The position numbers and the translations under genes are program-made. This document shows positions 26,324 to 34,830 of a stretch of DNA of 64,000 nt, piece after piece (position 1 is the stretch's first letter; each line of letters begins with the position of its first letter). Below the pieces are notes generated by a model. The model did no database searches and was not told the DNA's origin. It was given only the letters and a program-made list of their open reading frames with translations. Origin of the DNA: Bacillota bacterium (GTDB lineage: Bacteria; Bacillota; Clostridia; Lachnospirales; Lachnospiraceae). Where the stretch lies: positions 186,001 through 250,000 of the forward strand of contig JAEVYY010000008.1 in assembly GCA_023392535.1 (NCBI GenBank). The letters are read 5' to 3'.

Positions 26324-27568
26324 CTATTTTTTTAAAAGCTCTTTCATAACGATATGTCTTGGAAGACCATTCACAAAGATTGGTGTTAATTCTCCCATAA
26401 TCAGTGGACGCGCATATTTTTCATAGCCTTCATTTAAGTTCGTTCCGTCTTCTGTGATCCATTCTGCTGGAACTGGTCTTTCAACGTTAGCAATTGCATG
26501 AATATCATAAGCACTTGTACCGCATTGATATGGTTCATCCCCATTTCTGTCAAGTGTGATCATCATACCCGTTTTTCCTTCCTCTGCCGCTTTTACAGCA
26601 TCAGAACCAACTTGGAATGCTTCGTTGATATCTGTTAGAGACGCAATATGTGTTGCTGCACGTTGTAATGTTGAAAATTCAATGGCACGTGTCTTCAGAC
26701 CTGTCTCTTCCGCTATGAGTGATGCTAAGTATGCCGCTGTTCCAGACATCTGCTTATGACCAAAAGCATCTACTGCAACATTTTCATTTGCAAGTTCACA
26801 TACATAACGACCATCAGCTACCTTAATACCTTCTGAAACTGCTATCACAACAGAAGATTTTGTTGCCGCTAAGTCTTTTACTTTTGCCATAAAAGAATCC
26901 AAGTCAAATGTCTTCTCTGGTAAGTAGATCGCATCCGCTCCAGAGCAGTCATCCCCTTTTGCAAGTGCTGCTGCTGCCGTTAACCATCCAGCATTACGTC
27001 CCATAATTTCCACGATACAAATGGTTGGTTTTTGAGCACCGAAGGATTCATTATCACGAATGACTTCTTTTAAAGAAGTCGCAATGTATTTTGCTGCCGA
27101 TGCATATCCAGGACAATGATCTGTAATCGGAAGGTCATTATCAATTGTCTTAGGAACTCCCATAAATCTTTGTGGTTTATTGTGAGCCGCTGCATAATCA
27201 GATAACATCTTCACGGTATCCATGGAATCATTCCCACCACAGTAAAACAGACATTCAATGTCATGCTTTTCCATGATTTCGAATACTTTCTCATAAGTTT
27301 CTTCATGTCCTTCTATCTTTGGCATTTTAAAACGGCAAGAACCCAAGAATGCAGATGGCGTTCTTTTCAACAATTCAATATCTGTCTCATCTTTTAAGTA
27401 TTCACCTAGATCACATAGATTATCTTGCAAAAAGCCTTCGATACCATGAACCATACCGTAAACTTTTTTCACTCCTATTTTTTTAGCTGCACTGTATACA
27501 CCAGCAACGCTAGAGTTAATAACGGCTGTTGGTCCGCCTGATTGCCCTACAACAATATTACCCTTCAT
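26324..27568 (-). CDS. pfp: Pyrophosphate-dependent 6-phosphofructokinase
   Basis: A 414-residue phosphofructokinase. GGNDSMDT has Asp where ATP enzymes have the second Gly of GGDGS, and PKTIDNDL has Lys where ATP enzymes have Gly; these two changes mark pyrophosphate use. QSGGPTAVINSS and IVEIMGRNAGWLTAAAAL are also conserved. The reaction is reversible, fitting an anaerobe that saves ATP in glycolysis and can use pyrophosphate from glycogen cycling. AAAGGAGAACG precedes the ATG. It is a single-gene unit with its own promoter and terminator. Confidence 0.93.
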   Translation of the reverse strand: MKGNIVVGQSGGPTAVINSSVAGVYSAAKKIGVKKVYGMVHGIEGFLQDNLCDLGEYLKDETDIELLKRTPSAFLGSCRFKMPKIEGHEETYEKVFEIMEKHDIECLFYCGGNDSMDTVKMLSDYAAAHNKPQRFMGVPKTIDNDLPITDHCPGYASAAKYIATSLKEVIRDNESFGAQKPTICIVEIMGRNAGWLTAAAALAKGDDCSGADAIYLPEKTFDLDSFMAKVKDLAATKSSVVIAVSEGIKVADGRYVCELANENVAVDAFGHKQMSGTAAYLASLIAEETGLKTRAIEFSTLQRAATHIASLTDINEAFQVGSDAVKAAEEGKTGMMITLDRNGDEPYQCGTSAYDIHAIANVERPVPAEWITEDGTNLNEGYEKYARPLIMGELTPIFVNGLPRHIVMKELLKK

Positions 27569-27637
27569 TTTACGTTCTCCTTTTATTTAACTAATTTATC
27601 ATTTGACCGTATTTGCTACCGCCAAGTACCATCCAAA

Positions 27638-27666
27638 ATTATAGCAGATTGATATTTGTAATTCAA
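27638..27666 (-). promoter_or_regulatory. pfp promoter
   Basis: Minus-strand TTGAAT (27661-27666) and TATAAT (27638-27643) with a 17-base spacer, about 70 bases before the pfp ATG. Confidence 0.7.
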
Positions 27667-27682
27667 GACGCAAATTCTTATG

Positions 27683-28831
27683 TTAGTTCTTATTAAATTT
27701 TCTACTACTACTTTTACTACTTTCGAATCCTCCTGAACCAATTAGGCATTTCGCCCCCATACGCAATAATTGTACAATAGTCTTTCGTAGGAATTTTTTG
27801 GTTTCCATGTCCAATTCTTTCGTTGCTTCCAGTATCCTTTTCACCATTAGTTTCCAACTATCCGACATTTCCAAAACTGATTCCATTTCCATTGATGAGA
27901 GGACATCAAAAATCGTATTGACCAATTGCATTCTTTTTTCATCTTCCATACCCTGAATCCATTTGTATAAAGCTTGATTCATAATCATCGCTTTTCGATC
28001 GATATTATCCAGATAATAAAAATCATCTTTTATTACAATCCATGTAAAAGGATCATGTTGTAACAAACCATTTTTACTGCTTTTTACCACTTTATAGTTT
28101 TTCTGATGTTCTAATAACATCCCTATAATTGAAGATTTCGGTATGATTTTAACTATCTTATTAGAAATCCTGATAAAATTATCATCTTCAAAGATAGATT
28201 CTTTAAATCCAGGACCTTCCAAACTATATATTTTTTCTACTCTTTCCTGAATCTCTGGCTTTACCATTGCACTTGCAAAAACAGCTAAATTCCCGCCCTT
28301 GGAGTGTCCTCCTACATAAAAATCACCTTCTATTTTCCTACTGATTCTTTTCAGATATTTTAATGCCTTTTCCTGTGCCGGCACAGGACTTAAAAAGGTC
28401 ATATTAAAATCTTCTTTCCATCCAATCAGAGTCTCATCCGTTCCACGAAAGGCAATATAGGGAATAACATGTTCTGGGAAAAAAACAATTGCTGCAAACT
28501 GGGACTCATTTTCTTCATCCAATTGATTCACATAATATTTTATTTCTGTTCTTCCGAATCTTTTGCTATTTGCAACTGCCAGTAATAATGCTCTGTAACT
28601 TGGTACATCAATTAAACCTAAAAACAATTGATCGGTATCCTTTTTATTAACCCCCTTTTTGTAAATGAGCTGGTTCAGAGTCATCCTCTCAAGAATACCA
28701 CATTCGTTTAACAAAGTATCATATTTTAAATAGGATAATACTGCGAGTACCAAACTATCTATTTCTTTAAAAGGCCTTTCTAAAAAAGAATAATCTCCAT
28801 ATTCATTTACATAACTAATGATATTTCCCAT
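27683..28831 (-). CDS. Mbeg1-like (DUF2974) alpha/beta hydrolase-fold protein
   Basis: A 382-residue protein. The nucleophile elbow GGHSKGGNLAVFAS with Ser between Gly-His and Lys-Gly, preceded by YIAFRGTDETLIGWKEDFNM, marks the lipase-like DUF2974/Mbeg1 family. The N-terminal MGNIISYVNEYGDYSFLERPFKEIDSLVL is its usual opening. I use the ATG at 28831 with AAAGGTGGGA upstream; a GTG at 28849 is possible. Members are common in gut Firmicutes and largely uncharacterised. The C-terminal 100 residues are helical and basic. Confidence 0.82.
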   Translation of the reverse strand: MGNIISYVNEYGDYSFLERPFKEIDSLVLAVLSYLKYDTLLNECGILERMTLNQLIYKKGVNKKDTDQLFLGLIDVPSYRALLLAVANSKRFGRTEIKYYVNQLDEENESQFAAIVFFPEHVIPYIAFRGTDETLIGWKEDFNMTFLSPVPAQEKALKYLKRISRKIEGDFYVGGHSKGGNLAVFASAMVKPEIQERVEKIYSLEGPGFKESIFEDDNFIRISNKIVKIIPKSSIIGMLLEHQKNYKVVKSSKNGLLQHDPFTWIVIKDDFYYLDNIDRKAMIMNQALYKWIQGMEDEKRMQLVNTIFDVLSSMEMESVLEMSDSWKLMVKRILEATKELDMETKKFLRKTIVQLLRMGAKCLIGSGGFESSKSSSRKFNKN

Positions 28832-29022
28832 TTTGAGATAAAATCCCACCTTTATATTTTCTTACAAATAATATAACCAATCATAATAATTACATGTAGA
28901 AAAAGAATCGATTAGAGCTAAAATAATGAATTCTTTTTAGAAGGTTGGATATGATATTTATTGATGAAAATACAGCAACTTACAACGTTATCTAATACCT
29001 TTCAAGGTGGATTGGAGTCAAA

Positions 29023-29220
29023 ATGAGTTTTTTAAATGATCAGGCAATTCCTTTAGGATTTGGTATGGCACTTTCTCAAGACCTAAATGCAATGGACAAA
29101 TTTTCACATATGACAGAAGCTGAAAAAGAAGAATATTTAAACCGTGCAAGAGATGCAAAAAGTAAAAAGGATATGTCCGCAATTGTGTCCGAATTATCAT
29201 CTTACAATCAATTGTCATAA
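29023..29220 (+). CDS. Small conserved hypothetical protein
   Basis: A 65-residue soluble protein with GGAGTCAAA before the ATG. It opens MSFLNDQAIPLGFGMALSQD and continues with a charged helical region containing MTEAEKEEYLNRARDAKSKKDM. Proteins with this LGFGMALSQ opening recur in Lachnospiraceae as I recall; no function is known to me. The overlapping minus-strand reading frame has no ribosome binding site and is rejected. Confidence 0.7.
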   Translation: MSFLNDQAIPLGFGMALSQDLNAMDKFSHMTEAEKEEYLNRARDAKSKKDMSAIVSELSSYNQLS

Positions 29221-29237
29221 TCCTTATCCTTTTAAAC

Positions 29238-29285
29238 GTGCAGAGCGCATCCAACTTATTTTAAAGGATGCGCACCATCCTGCAC
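29238..29285 (-). terminator. Interrupted hairpin between convergent genes
   Basis: GCGCATCC (29245-29252) pairs with GGATGCGC (29266-29273) and outer GTGCAG (29238-29243) with CTGCAC (29280-29285). It lies nine bases past the stop of the NYN gene and before a short GTTTAAAA on the minus strand; it may stop transcripts from both sides. Confidence 0.55.
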
Positions 29286-29293
29286 AAGACATA

Positions 29294-30055
29294 TTATTTC
29301 ACTTTAACATATACAATCTTTAAAATATTATTATTAGGATTTTTTACAGATTTCATCTCTATAGATGGAAATGACTCTATCAGTTGCTTTAGCTTTTGAC
29401 ATTTGTAATTCCTTGGATCAAATCCTGGTACCCTCTTTGTAAGATGTGTCCCAATCTCAGACAAATTTGTCCATCCATCATCTCCTGCTTTTGACTCCAT
29501 AATAGATAGTATCTTCTTTTCAATGTCATCTCTGCTTGGAATATTACTTAGTTCTATTTCCATCTCAGCTATTTCCTCTACATCTGCCTCTATTTTCTTT
29601 TTTAATACTTCTTCATCCGATTTATAAAGAACATCTAAGAACTTAAAAGCTTCACAGGCCGATACTAATGATTTCGGAGTTTTCTTTTCCCCCATCCCAA
29701 TAATTGTCATCCCTGATTCTCTTAAGCGCATCGCCAGCTTCGTAAAATCGCTGTCAGATGTAACAAGACAAAAGCCATTGACATTTTCAGAATATAAGAT
29801 ATCCATAGCATCAATAATAAGTGCAGAATCCGATGCATTTTTGCCTTGTGTATAGTTAAACTGAAAAACAGGCGTAATGGAGTACTCCTGAAGTTTATCA
29901 ATCCAAGATTGTACGCTTGCTTGTGTAAAATCACCATATAACCTTTTATAAGTTGCGATTCCATAATCATTTACTTCATCCATAATGAGCTTAATGTATT
30001 TGCTTGATACATTTTCTGCATCAATTAAAACCGCTATTCTATTTTCATGATTCAT
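29294..30055 (-). CDS. NYN-domain (LabA/DUF88-type) RNase-fold protein with OST-HTH/LOTUS domain
   Basis: A 253-residue protein. Residues 1-145 form a NYN (PIN-like) domain with acidic residues in VLIDAENVSSKYI, GKNASDSALIIDAMDIL and LVTSDSDFTKLAMRLRESGM, the metal-binding set of this nuclease superfamily. Residues 165-253 resemble an OST-HTH/LOTUS winged helix (DDIEKKILSIMESKAGDDGWTNL region and VPGFDPRNYKCQKLKQLIES). The combination is typical of bacterial LabA-like proteins thought to act on RNA. It is monocistronic, after the tRNA-Leu gene. Confidence 0.88.
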   Translation of the reverse strand: MNHENRIAVLIDAENVSSKYIKLIMDEVNDYGIATYKRLYGDFTQASVQSWIDKLQEYSITPVFQFNYTQGKNASDSALIIDAMDILYSENVNGFCLVTSDSDFTKLAMRLRESGMTIIGMGEKKTPKSLVSACEAFKFLDVLYKSDEEVLKKKIEADVEEIAEMEIELSNIPSRDDIEKKILSIMESKAGDDGWTNLSEIGTHLTKRVPGFDPRNYKCQKLKQLIESFPSIEMKSVKNPNNNILKIVYVKVK

Positions 30056-30138
30056 AAATTAACCTCCCCTTTGTTTTCTCGTTTTTAAAATATAAAAAAG
30101 CTCTAAGAACTGTTAAAGTCCTCAGAACTCCCTATTCG

Positions 30139-30218
30139 TGCGGATAACAGGAATCGAACCTGCACGGTCTCCCACTAGATCCTAAGTCTAGCGCGTCTGC
30201 CAGTTCCGCCATATCCGC
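30139..30218 (-). tRNA. tRNA-Leu(UAG)
   Basis: An 80-base cloverleaf on minus: acceptor GCGGATA with TATCCGC, anticodon stem CTAGA/TCTAG around CTTAGGA giving anticodon UAG, a long variable arm typical of class II tRNA, and T arm GCAGG-TTCGATT-CCTGT. The CCA end is not encoded. Confidence 0.95.
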
Positions 30219-30309
30219 ATATAAGCTTAAGTCAGCCACGAATGATATTATAACCTTTTGTATTCCTATTTGTCAAGTCAAAATAAGGAGATATTTTTTA
30301 AGATATCCT

Positions 30310-31680
30310 CTACTCTCCTATCTTTTTAATTATCTTATGATAGATTCGAATTAGAAAAAGAGTGCTTAAGGACAATGACATTATCTCAGCAATCGGGAAA
30401 GACCACCACACCATATGTAACCCACCAAATCGGGCCAGCAAATAAGCTGCCGGAAGTAATACTACTAATTGTCTTGCTATTGATATAAGCATGCTGTAGA
30501 TGCCATTTCCCAGTGCCTGGAACACGGAAGAACAAACAATACAAAAACCAGCGAACAAGAAACTTAAACTAATAATTCTCAAAGCAGGAACGCCAATCTG
30601 AAGCATACTCTCAGATGCATTAAAGAAACCTAATAGAATTGCAGGTATCGATTGGAAAATTACAATTCCGCAAAACATAAGCAGAATGGCATATCGGATA
30701 CTTAATTTTATAGCTTTTACTAATCTGTCTTTTTTACCAGCTCCATAGTTGTACGCAATAATTGGAACCAATCCATTATTCAATCCAAAGAGTGGCATGA
30801 AAAAAAAGCTTTGCAACTTATAATAAATTCCAAATACAGCAGCTGCTGTAGAAGTAAAGGTCAGTAAAATCATATTCATACCATATGTAGTCAACGAACC
30901 AATTGACTGCATAATAATGGATGGTACACCGACCTTATAAATATGACTTATAATCTTACCGTCTGGGCGAAATCCCCTCATATTAATGCATATCTCATGA
31001 TTCTTTTTTAAATTAATTACAATCGCCAGAATACCTGCGAATATTTGACCCAAAACCGTTGCAAGTGCCGCTCCTGATGCTCCCATTTTAGGAAAGCCAA
31101 ATAATCCAAATATAAGAATGGGATCCAGAATTATGTTTATGATAGCGCCTAATCCCTGCGTTATCATTGTATAAATCGTTTTTCCAGTAGATTGCAACAA
31201 TCTTTCAAAAGTCATCTGTGAAAACAGTCCAAAGGAACAAATCATACATATTGATAAATAACCAATACCAGAACTTATTATTTCCAAATTATTTGTCTGC
31301 ATTTTAAAATAGAATTGCGTTCCGAATAATCCTATTAATAAAAACAATATATAACTTAGAATTGTTATAAAAATAGCGTTCTCAGCTACTTTATTTGCCT
31401 TTTTAAATTCTTTTTCTCCTAACGCTTTTGACAAAACTGCATTTATCCCTACTCCTGTTCCCGCTCCCACCGAAACTGCTAACATCTGAATAGGAAATGC
31501 CAAAGAAACAGCTGTTAAAGCTTCCTCGCTTACCTTGGAAACAAAAACACTATCTACAATATTGTAGAGTGCCTGAATGACCATTGAGAGCATCATAGGT
31601 ACAGACATCGTAATCAATAATTTATTAACTGGCATGACACCCATCTTATTTTCCGTCATTTCACTTAATTCTTTTTTCAT
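30310..31680 (-). CDS. MATE family multidrug/cation efflux protein
   Basis: A 456-residue transporter with about 12 hydrophobic segments. ATG at 31680 (MKKELSEMTENKMGVMPVNK) has GGAG seven bases upstream, giving a family-normal length; upstream starts would add basic residues. PVNKLLITMSVPMMLSMVIQALYNIVDSVFVS and the repeat ALATVLGQIFAGILA are characteristic of the DinF/NorM-type branch common in Clostridia. It exports drugs or metabolites with Na+ or H+. Confidence 0.9.
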   Translation of the reverse strand: MKKELSEMTENKMGVMPVNKLLITMSVPMMLSMVIQALYNIVDSVFVSKVSEEALTAVSLAFPIQMLAVSVGAGTGVGINAVLSKALGEKEFKKANKVAENAIFITILSYILFLLIGLFGTQFYFKMQTNNLEIISSGIGYLSICMICSFGLFSQMTFERLLQSTGKTIYTMITQGLGAIINIILDPILIFGLFGFPKMGASGAALATVLGQIFAGILAIVINLKKNHEICINMRGFRPDGKIISHIYKVGVPSIIMQSIGSLTTYGMNMILLTFTSTAAAVFGIYYKLQSFFFMPLFGLNNGLVPIIAYNYGAGKKDRLVKAIKLSIRYAILLMFCGIVIFQSIPAILLGFFNASESMLQIGVPALRIISLSFLFAGFCIVCSSVFQALGNGIYSMLISIARQLVVLLPAAYLLARFGGLHMVWWSFPIAEIMSLSLSTLFLIRIYHKIIKKIGE

Positions 31681-31742
31681 TCTGTTACTCCATTTCATTT
31701 TCTTACTTTGTACCGAGTGCATCCTGCACATAATACATTCTT

Positions 31743-31797
31743 TTTCATAGGAATGGGGCCATCTATACGCTGCCACAAAAGGGGCTTTCCTATGAAA
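31743..31797 (-). repeat. Hairpin in the MATE gene leader
   Basis: TTTCATAGGAA (31743-31753) and TTCCTATGAAA (31787-31797) are perfect 11-base inverted repeats with a 33-base loop that holds GGGGC repeated and GGCCCC. It lies about 60 bases upstream of the MATE start and could be a regulatory leader or a remnant of integration; no known riboswitch class was recognised. Confidence 0.5.
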
Positions 31798-31826
31798 TAA
31801 AAAAACGAATCCAAACGATTCGTTTT
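31797..31826 (-). terminator. Terminator downstream of tRNA-Lys 3' end
   Basis: AAAACGAATC (31802-31811) pairs with GATTCGTTTT (31817-31826) and the minus strand continues with a T run. It is placed where the original tRNA-Lys transcript would end. Confidence 0.75.
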
Positions 31827-31839
31827 ACGAATAAACATT

Positions 31840-31873
31840 TTATTCCCAGTGAGACATCGGGGATATCGAACAG
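31840..31873 (-). repeat. Second, degenerate copy of the tRNA-Lys 3' end
   Basis: The stretch from TTTATTCC through AGTGAGACATCGGGGAT at 31840-31866 repeats that at 31893-31919 with a single change, then diverges. The spacing is 53 bases. It looks like the tail of an earlier attachment event or a tandem duplication of the tRNA end on the host side of the prophage. Confidence 0.65.
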
Positions 31874-31900
31874 GGTTCGAATCTTTTTCACTTTATTCCT

Positions 31901-31954
31901 AGTGAGACATCGGGGATTCGAACCCCGGACAACTTGATTAAAAGTCAAGTGCTC
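31901..31954 (-). other. Prophage attachment core: 3' half of tRNA-Lys(UUU)
   Basis: On minus, GAGCACTTGAC-TTTTAA-TCAAGT gives the anticodon arm of tRNA-Lys (anticodon UUU), followed by a perfect T arm (CGGGG-TTCGAAT-CCCCG) and the 3' acceptor strand ATGTCTC plus A. The D arm and 5' acceptor strand are missing and replaced by unrelated sequence, so this is a tRNA fragment and not a gene. It is the classic scar left by a tRNA-specific tyrosine integrase and fixes one prophage boundary. Confidence 0.88.
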
Positions 31955-32005
31955 ATGCCCCTATTTTGCTATGTTTGCTACGTTTTTGCAGACATCATGC
32001 AGACA

Positions 32006-32797
32006 TTATGTATTCAGTTTTAAGTATTTCCTTGTTATTGTACCACATTTTCCGTCAACTTCAACCGTTTTATCTAATTCTAGTTTACAAGAATGTTGAA
32101 ATGCTTTGATTGCAACCTCTGTGATGGCTCCTGCTATTCCATCAATGGAAACTTCTTTGTATTTTTTCCCTGCGTATTCAAATGGCACATTAAATCCTGC
32201 TTCGCGTAATTCCCATTGTACCCATTTGGCACCCGAACCGACCGAACCTTTCTTAATTAATGTGGTAGGTTCCGTGTATGGGTTCATTCCTTTCCATGTG
32301 GATTCCTTAGAAAGATTTTTGCTATAATCATATGATAGGTCAGAGAATGTTAATCCGTATTTCCATGCGGTAGCTGATACTTTTGATTTGATCGTACCGT
32401 AGTTAATTCCTTTTGCTTCAATGCACATCGGTATACCATTTTCTATACCAATATAAATGCCTACGTGCCCCGATTTCCACAGAACGGTTCCTACTGCAAA
32501 CTCTTTTACCTTTGCAATTGGTAAACGCGTGTATGCCGTAGAATAAAGCTGATAGGAACCAATATTTTTATTGCGATATCCTGCCATGATTCCAGAGCAA
32601 TCCACATTTACCACTCCAACTTGTTTTTTTGCACGTGCCTTAGCCATATAAGCGGTTGTTACGGTAGACGGATAGAGTCTATGCATAGTTGACATTTTGT
32701 TTTCTGTCAGCACACCGTCTTGAATTTTGGCTCCGTAAAAATAAGGTGTTTTTAGTTTTGATTTTGCGTATTCGGACATACCTATTCCAGTTAACAT
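32006..32797 (-). CDS. Phage endolysin (NlpC/P60-like peptidase with peptidoglycan-binding domain)
   Basis: A 263-residue lysin. ATG at 32797 is eight bases after AAGGTGG. The catalytic Cys is in VNVDCSGIMAGYR and His in WKSGHVGIYIG, followed by IEAKGINYG, the arrangement of NlpC/P60-fold amidase/endopeptidases. Residues about 190-260 form a peptidoglycan-binding type 1 repeat (GSVGSGAKWVQWELREAGF ... GIAGAITEVAIKAFQHSC). It is the last phage gene before the attachment site, just behind the holin. Confidence 0.88.
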   Translation of the reverse strand: MLTGIGMSEYAKSKLKTPYFYGAKIQDGVLTENKMSTMHRLYPSTVTTAYMAKARAKKQVGVVNVDCSGIMAGYRNKNIGSYQLYSTAYTRLPIAKVKEFAVGTVLWKSGHVGIYIGIENGIPMCIEAKGINYGTIKSKVSATAWKYGLTFSDLSYDYSKNLSKESTWKGMNPYTEPTTLIKKGSVGSGAKWVQWELREAGFNVPFEYAGKKYKEVSIDGIAGAITEVAIKAFQHSCKLELDKTVEVDGKCGTITRKYLKLNT

Positions 32798-32798
32798 A

Positions 32799-33074
32799 TT
32801 ATTCACCACCTTTTTTATCAATCAAATTGCGGAACATCTCATATAATCCAGTGGAAGCAAGACCCGATACCATACCGCCCAATATAATTTCTGCGGTTAT
32901 ATTTTGATTGACTAGCAAATTAATGGCAGTGCCAAGTATTAACATGATTAATGGTATGTATTGGTTTCCTACTTTTTCAAAAATTTTAGCGTTTTTCAAG
33001 GCAAATCCTACACATAAGCAAATACCTAAAACTACCATATTAATGTAGTTTAATAAAAAGTTTAAGTTTTCCAT
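32799..33074 (-). CDS. Phage holin
   Basis: A 91-residue membrane protein with two or three hydrophobic segments (YINMVVLGICLCVGFAL, YIPLIMLILGTAINLLV, IILGGMVSGLASTGLYEMF) and a charged C-terminus. Size, topology and position immediately before the endolysin identify it as a holin, of the small phage holin family found in clostridial siphoviruses. Confidence 0.85.
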   Translation of the reverse strand: MENLNFLLNYINMVVLGICLCVGFALKNAKIFEKVGNQYIPLIMLILGTAINLLVNQNITAEIILGGMVSGLASTGLYEMFRNLIDKKGGE

Positions 33075-33091
33075 ATTTATTCCCTCTTTTC

Positions 33092-33250
33092 TTATGATTT
33101 GGCAGGGTATACAAATCCAGTGATTTCAAAATATTCTTCTTCTGTAATCCATTTTCCTACTGCGTTCCAAACCCGATCAATAGACCAAAGACCATTGTCA
33201 TAATAGCCTTTTACTTTTTCAAAATTTGGCGAATGTTCTAAAGTTGCCAT
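33092..33250 (-). CDS. XkdX-like small phage protein
   Basis: A 52-residue protein with AGAGG before the ATG. The KVKGYYDNGLWSIDRVWNAV segment followed by GKWITEEEYFEITG is the XkdX family consensus, found between tail and lysis genes in many Firmicute phages. Function unknown. Confidence 0.88.
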   Translation of the reverse strand: MATLEHSPNFEKVKGYYDNGLWSIDRVWNAVGKWITEEEYFEITGFVYPAKS

Positions 33251-33275
33251 TATACAATTACCTCTCTTTCTCTCA

Positions 33276-33728
33276 TCATAGTGTTACTCCTGTTTCCATA
33301 GCAATATAGTCAATGTCTGCTACCGTCTGTGCTAACGTTTGTGATACGTCTGTGATTTGTTCTGTATTTGAATTTGTTTTGTCTGATACCGTAGTGATAG
33401 CGGATGTTTTTGTTATGTACGCTTCAAAGATATTTGCTTTTGTTTCTGCAAATCCGCTTGCTGTTGTGGAATCAACCGCGGAATAGTCAATACTAATAGT
33501 CTGGTCCATAAGTGTGCGGTGCCATTGCAGATTTACAAAGCCCGCATATGCTTTTATCAGGTCAGTACCTACGTAGTATTGGATAACTGCCATGTTGGTT
33601 TTATTTGTCAATGCGGTTTGCATTGCGGTAGAATCTGCGTTCAAGATTCTAATTGTGAGTGATGTTTCGGTATCGGATTTGTTATAGATTTCATATTCCG
33701 TACCGTCTACAAGTCTAATTTTTGTCAT
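33276..33728 (-). CDS. Phage hypothetical protein (tail/lysis junction)
   Basis: A 150-residue protein starting MTKIRLVDGTEYEIYNKSD. A beta-rich first half is followed by a helical region with TTVSDKTNSNTEQITDVSQTLAQTVAD, likely coiled. Such proteins precede XkdX in many Lachnospiraceae phages and are probably minor tail or baseplate parts. AAAGGAG lies about 12 bases before the start. Confidence 0.65.
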   Translation of the reverse strand: MTKIRLVDGTEYEIYNKSDTETSLTIRILNADSTAMQTALTNKTNMAVIQYYVGTDLIKAYAGFVNLQWHRTLMDQTISIDYSAVDSTTASGFAETKANIFEAYITKTSAITTVSDKTNSNTEQITDVSQTLAQTVADIDYIAMETGVTL

Positions 33729-33804
33729 TTAAGCGTTGCGCTCCTTTCTATTTATATAAAATTGTTAATTGTTTCTTTAATAAACCAGAGTTTAGATTTA
33801 AAAA

Positions 33805-34350
33805 TTATTCATCCTCTGAACGTAAATAAGAACAATTAAAATAATAAGTACCTGCTTGTATTGTTCCCCATGATTTAGCAACTACTATATTGTTTTCTCT
33901 TATAGCGTGGAGTACGCATACCTGTCCACTTGACGAATGACCTATTAAAAAACAATTATATTTTGAGTACCAAGGAAGTGTAAAAACATATGTATTTTCT
34001 GGTACTGCGTTTAATACTAATCCGCAACTCATTTTTACTTCTCTTGTTGCCGAGCACACAACAAACGGGGGATTCTCTATTACGTTAAGAAGATATGTAG
34101 AGTTGTAGATAGAAATTCCCTTAACATAAAAAGTTCTTAAACTCTGGTCCACTTCATCAACCGCAGTTGATATTCTTTCCTCTAAATCATTGGAATTACT
34201 TGCAGACCATGAATCACCTTCTTGCGTTGGTGCTCCCTCTGCTCTTTCTACATCGAAATAAAGTATTTCTCCTGTTGCAACATTGGTTAATTTTCTACGT
34301 CCAGAAAATTCCATAAGACGATTTTTCCATTCTCTTGTAACAAATCCCAT
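33805..34350 (-). CDS. Phage tail-region structural protein
   Basis: A 181-residue protein. The N-terminus VTREWKNRLMEFSGRRKL and FDVERAEGAPTQEGDSWSA recurs in baseplate-region proteins of gut Firmicute phages. The C-terminal half is beta-rich. Its ATG overlaps the stop of the preceding gene (TAATG). Likely a baseplate or fibre accessory component. Confidence 0.65.
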   Translation of the reverse strand: MGFVTREWKNRLMEFSGRRKLTNVATGEILYFDVERAEGAPTQEGDSWSASNSNDLEERISTAVDEVDQSLRTFYVKGISIYNSTYLLNVIENPPFVVCSATREVKMSCGLVLNAVPENTYVFTLPWYSKYNCFLIGHSSSGQVCVLHAIRENNIVVAKSWGTIQAGTYYFNCSYLRSEDE

Positions 34351-34817
34351 TACAATATCCCTACACTTTCCCCAGAGTATAATTCATCCCCGGCATAATA
34401 TAACGCGTTATGCGTATCGTCATACATTTTGTTAACGTCATATAAAATCTTTTCGATTGCGTTCCATTTTTGATACTCATTTAGCGGTTGTGATGGAGTG
34501 GTCGGTGTATTTGGAAAGACACCATATCCGCTACGTATCGCTTCTGTTTGGTTTTTTATCCTTGCATAGTCGGACACTTTTGGAATATTTATTCTTTCCC
34601 ACGATTTCACAGTAGTTGGAATGGCTATTAAATCACCGACTCTTTTACAATTCTGTTCAACCCGATTCCACATAGATAAACTGTTAGTACCTTTTTCATT
34701 TTTTGCTTGCACATCTTCTAGCGTACGGTCATAGACAGCTGTTATAAGTTCCAATTCTTCATATGTAAACGCTTCTAACTCTGCGTGTGTAAACGCTTCT
34801 AGTTCTGCATGTGTCAT
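34350..34817 (-). CDS. Phage tail protein with N-terminal octapeptide repeats
   Basis: A 155-residue protein that opens with three tandem octads, THAELEAF, THAELEAF and TYEELELI. A helical middle contains SMWNRVEQNCKRVGDL and NEYQKWNAIEKILYDVNKM. The C-terminus YSGESVGIL matches the YAGEDVGIL end of the 574-residue tail protein two genes upstream. Probably a baseplate or fibre connector. Confidence 0.65.
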   Translation of the reverse strand: MTHAELEAFTHAELEAFTYEELELITAVYDRTLEDVQAKNEKGTNSLSMWNRVEQNCKRVGDLIAIPTTVKSWERINIPKVSDYARIKNQTEAIRSGYGVFPNTPTTPSQPLNEYQKWNAIEKILYDVNKMYDDTHNALYYAGDELYSGESVGIL

Positions 34818-34830
34818 TTAATCACCACCC

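Noticed and set aside
29018..29254. Minus-strand ORF opposite the 65-residue gene
   Set aside because: No start signal; it is the complement of a gene with a clear site and conserved opening.
31840..31873. A second tRNA-Lys gene
   Set aside because: Only the last part of the T arm and 3' acceptor strand are present with a disrupted loop; it is a repeat scar, not a gene.
31901..31954. Functional tRNA-Lys
   Set aside because: The D arm and 5' acceptor strand are absent, so only the 3' half remains.
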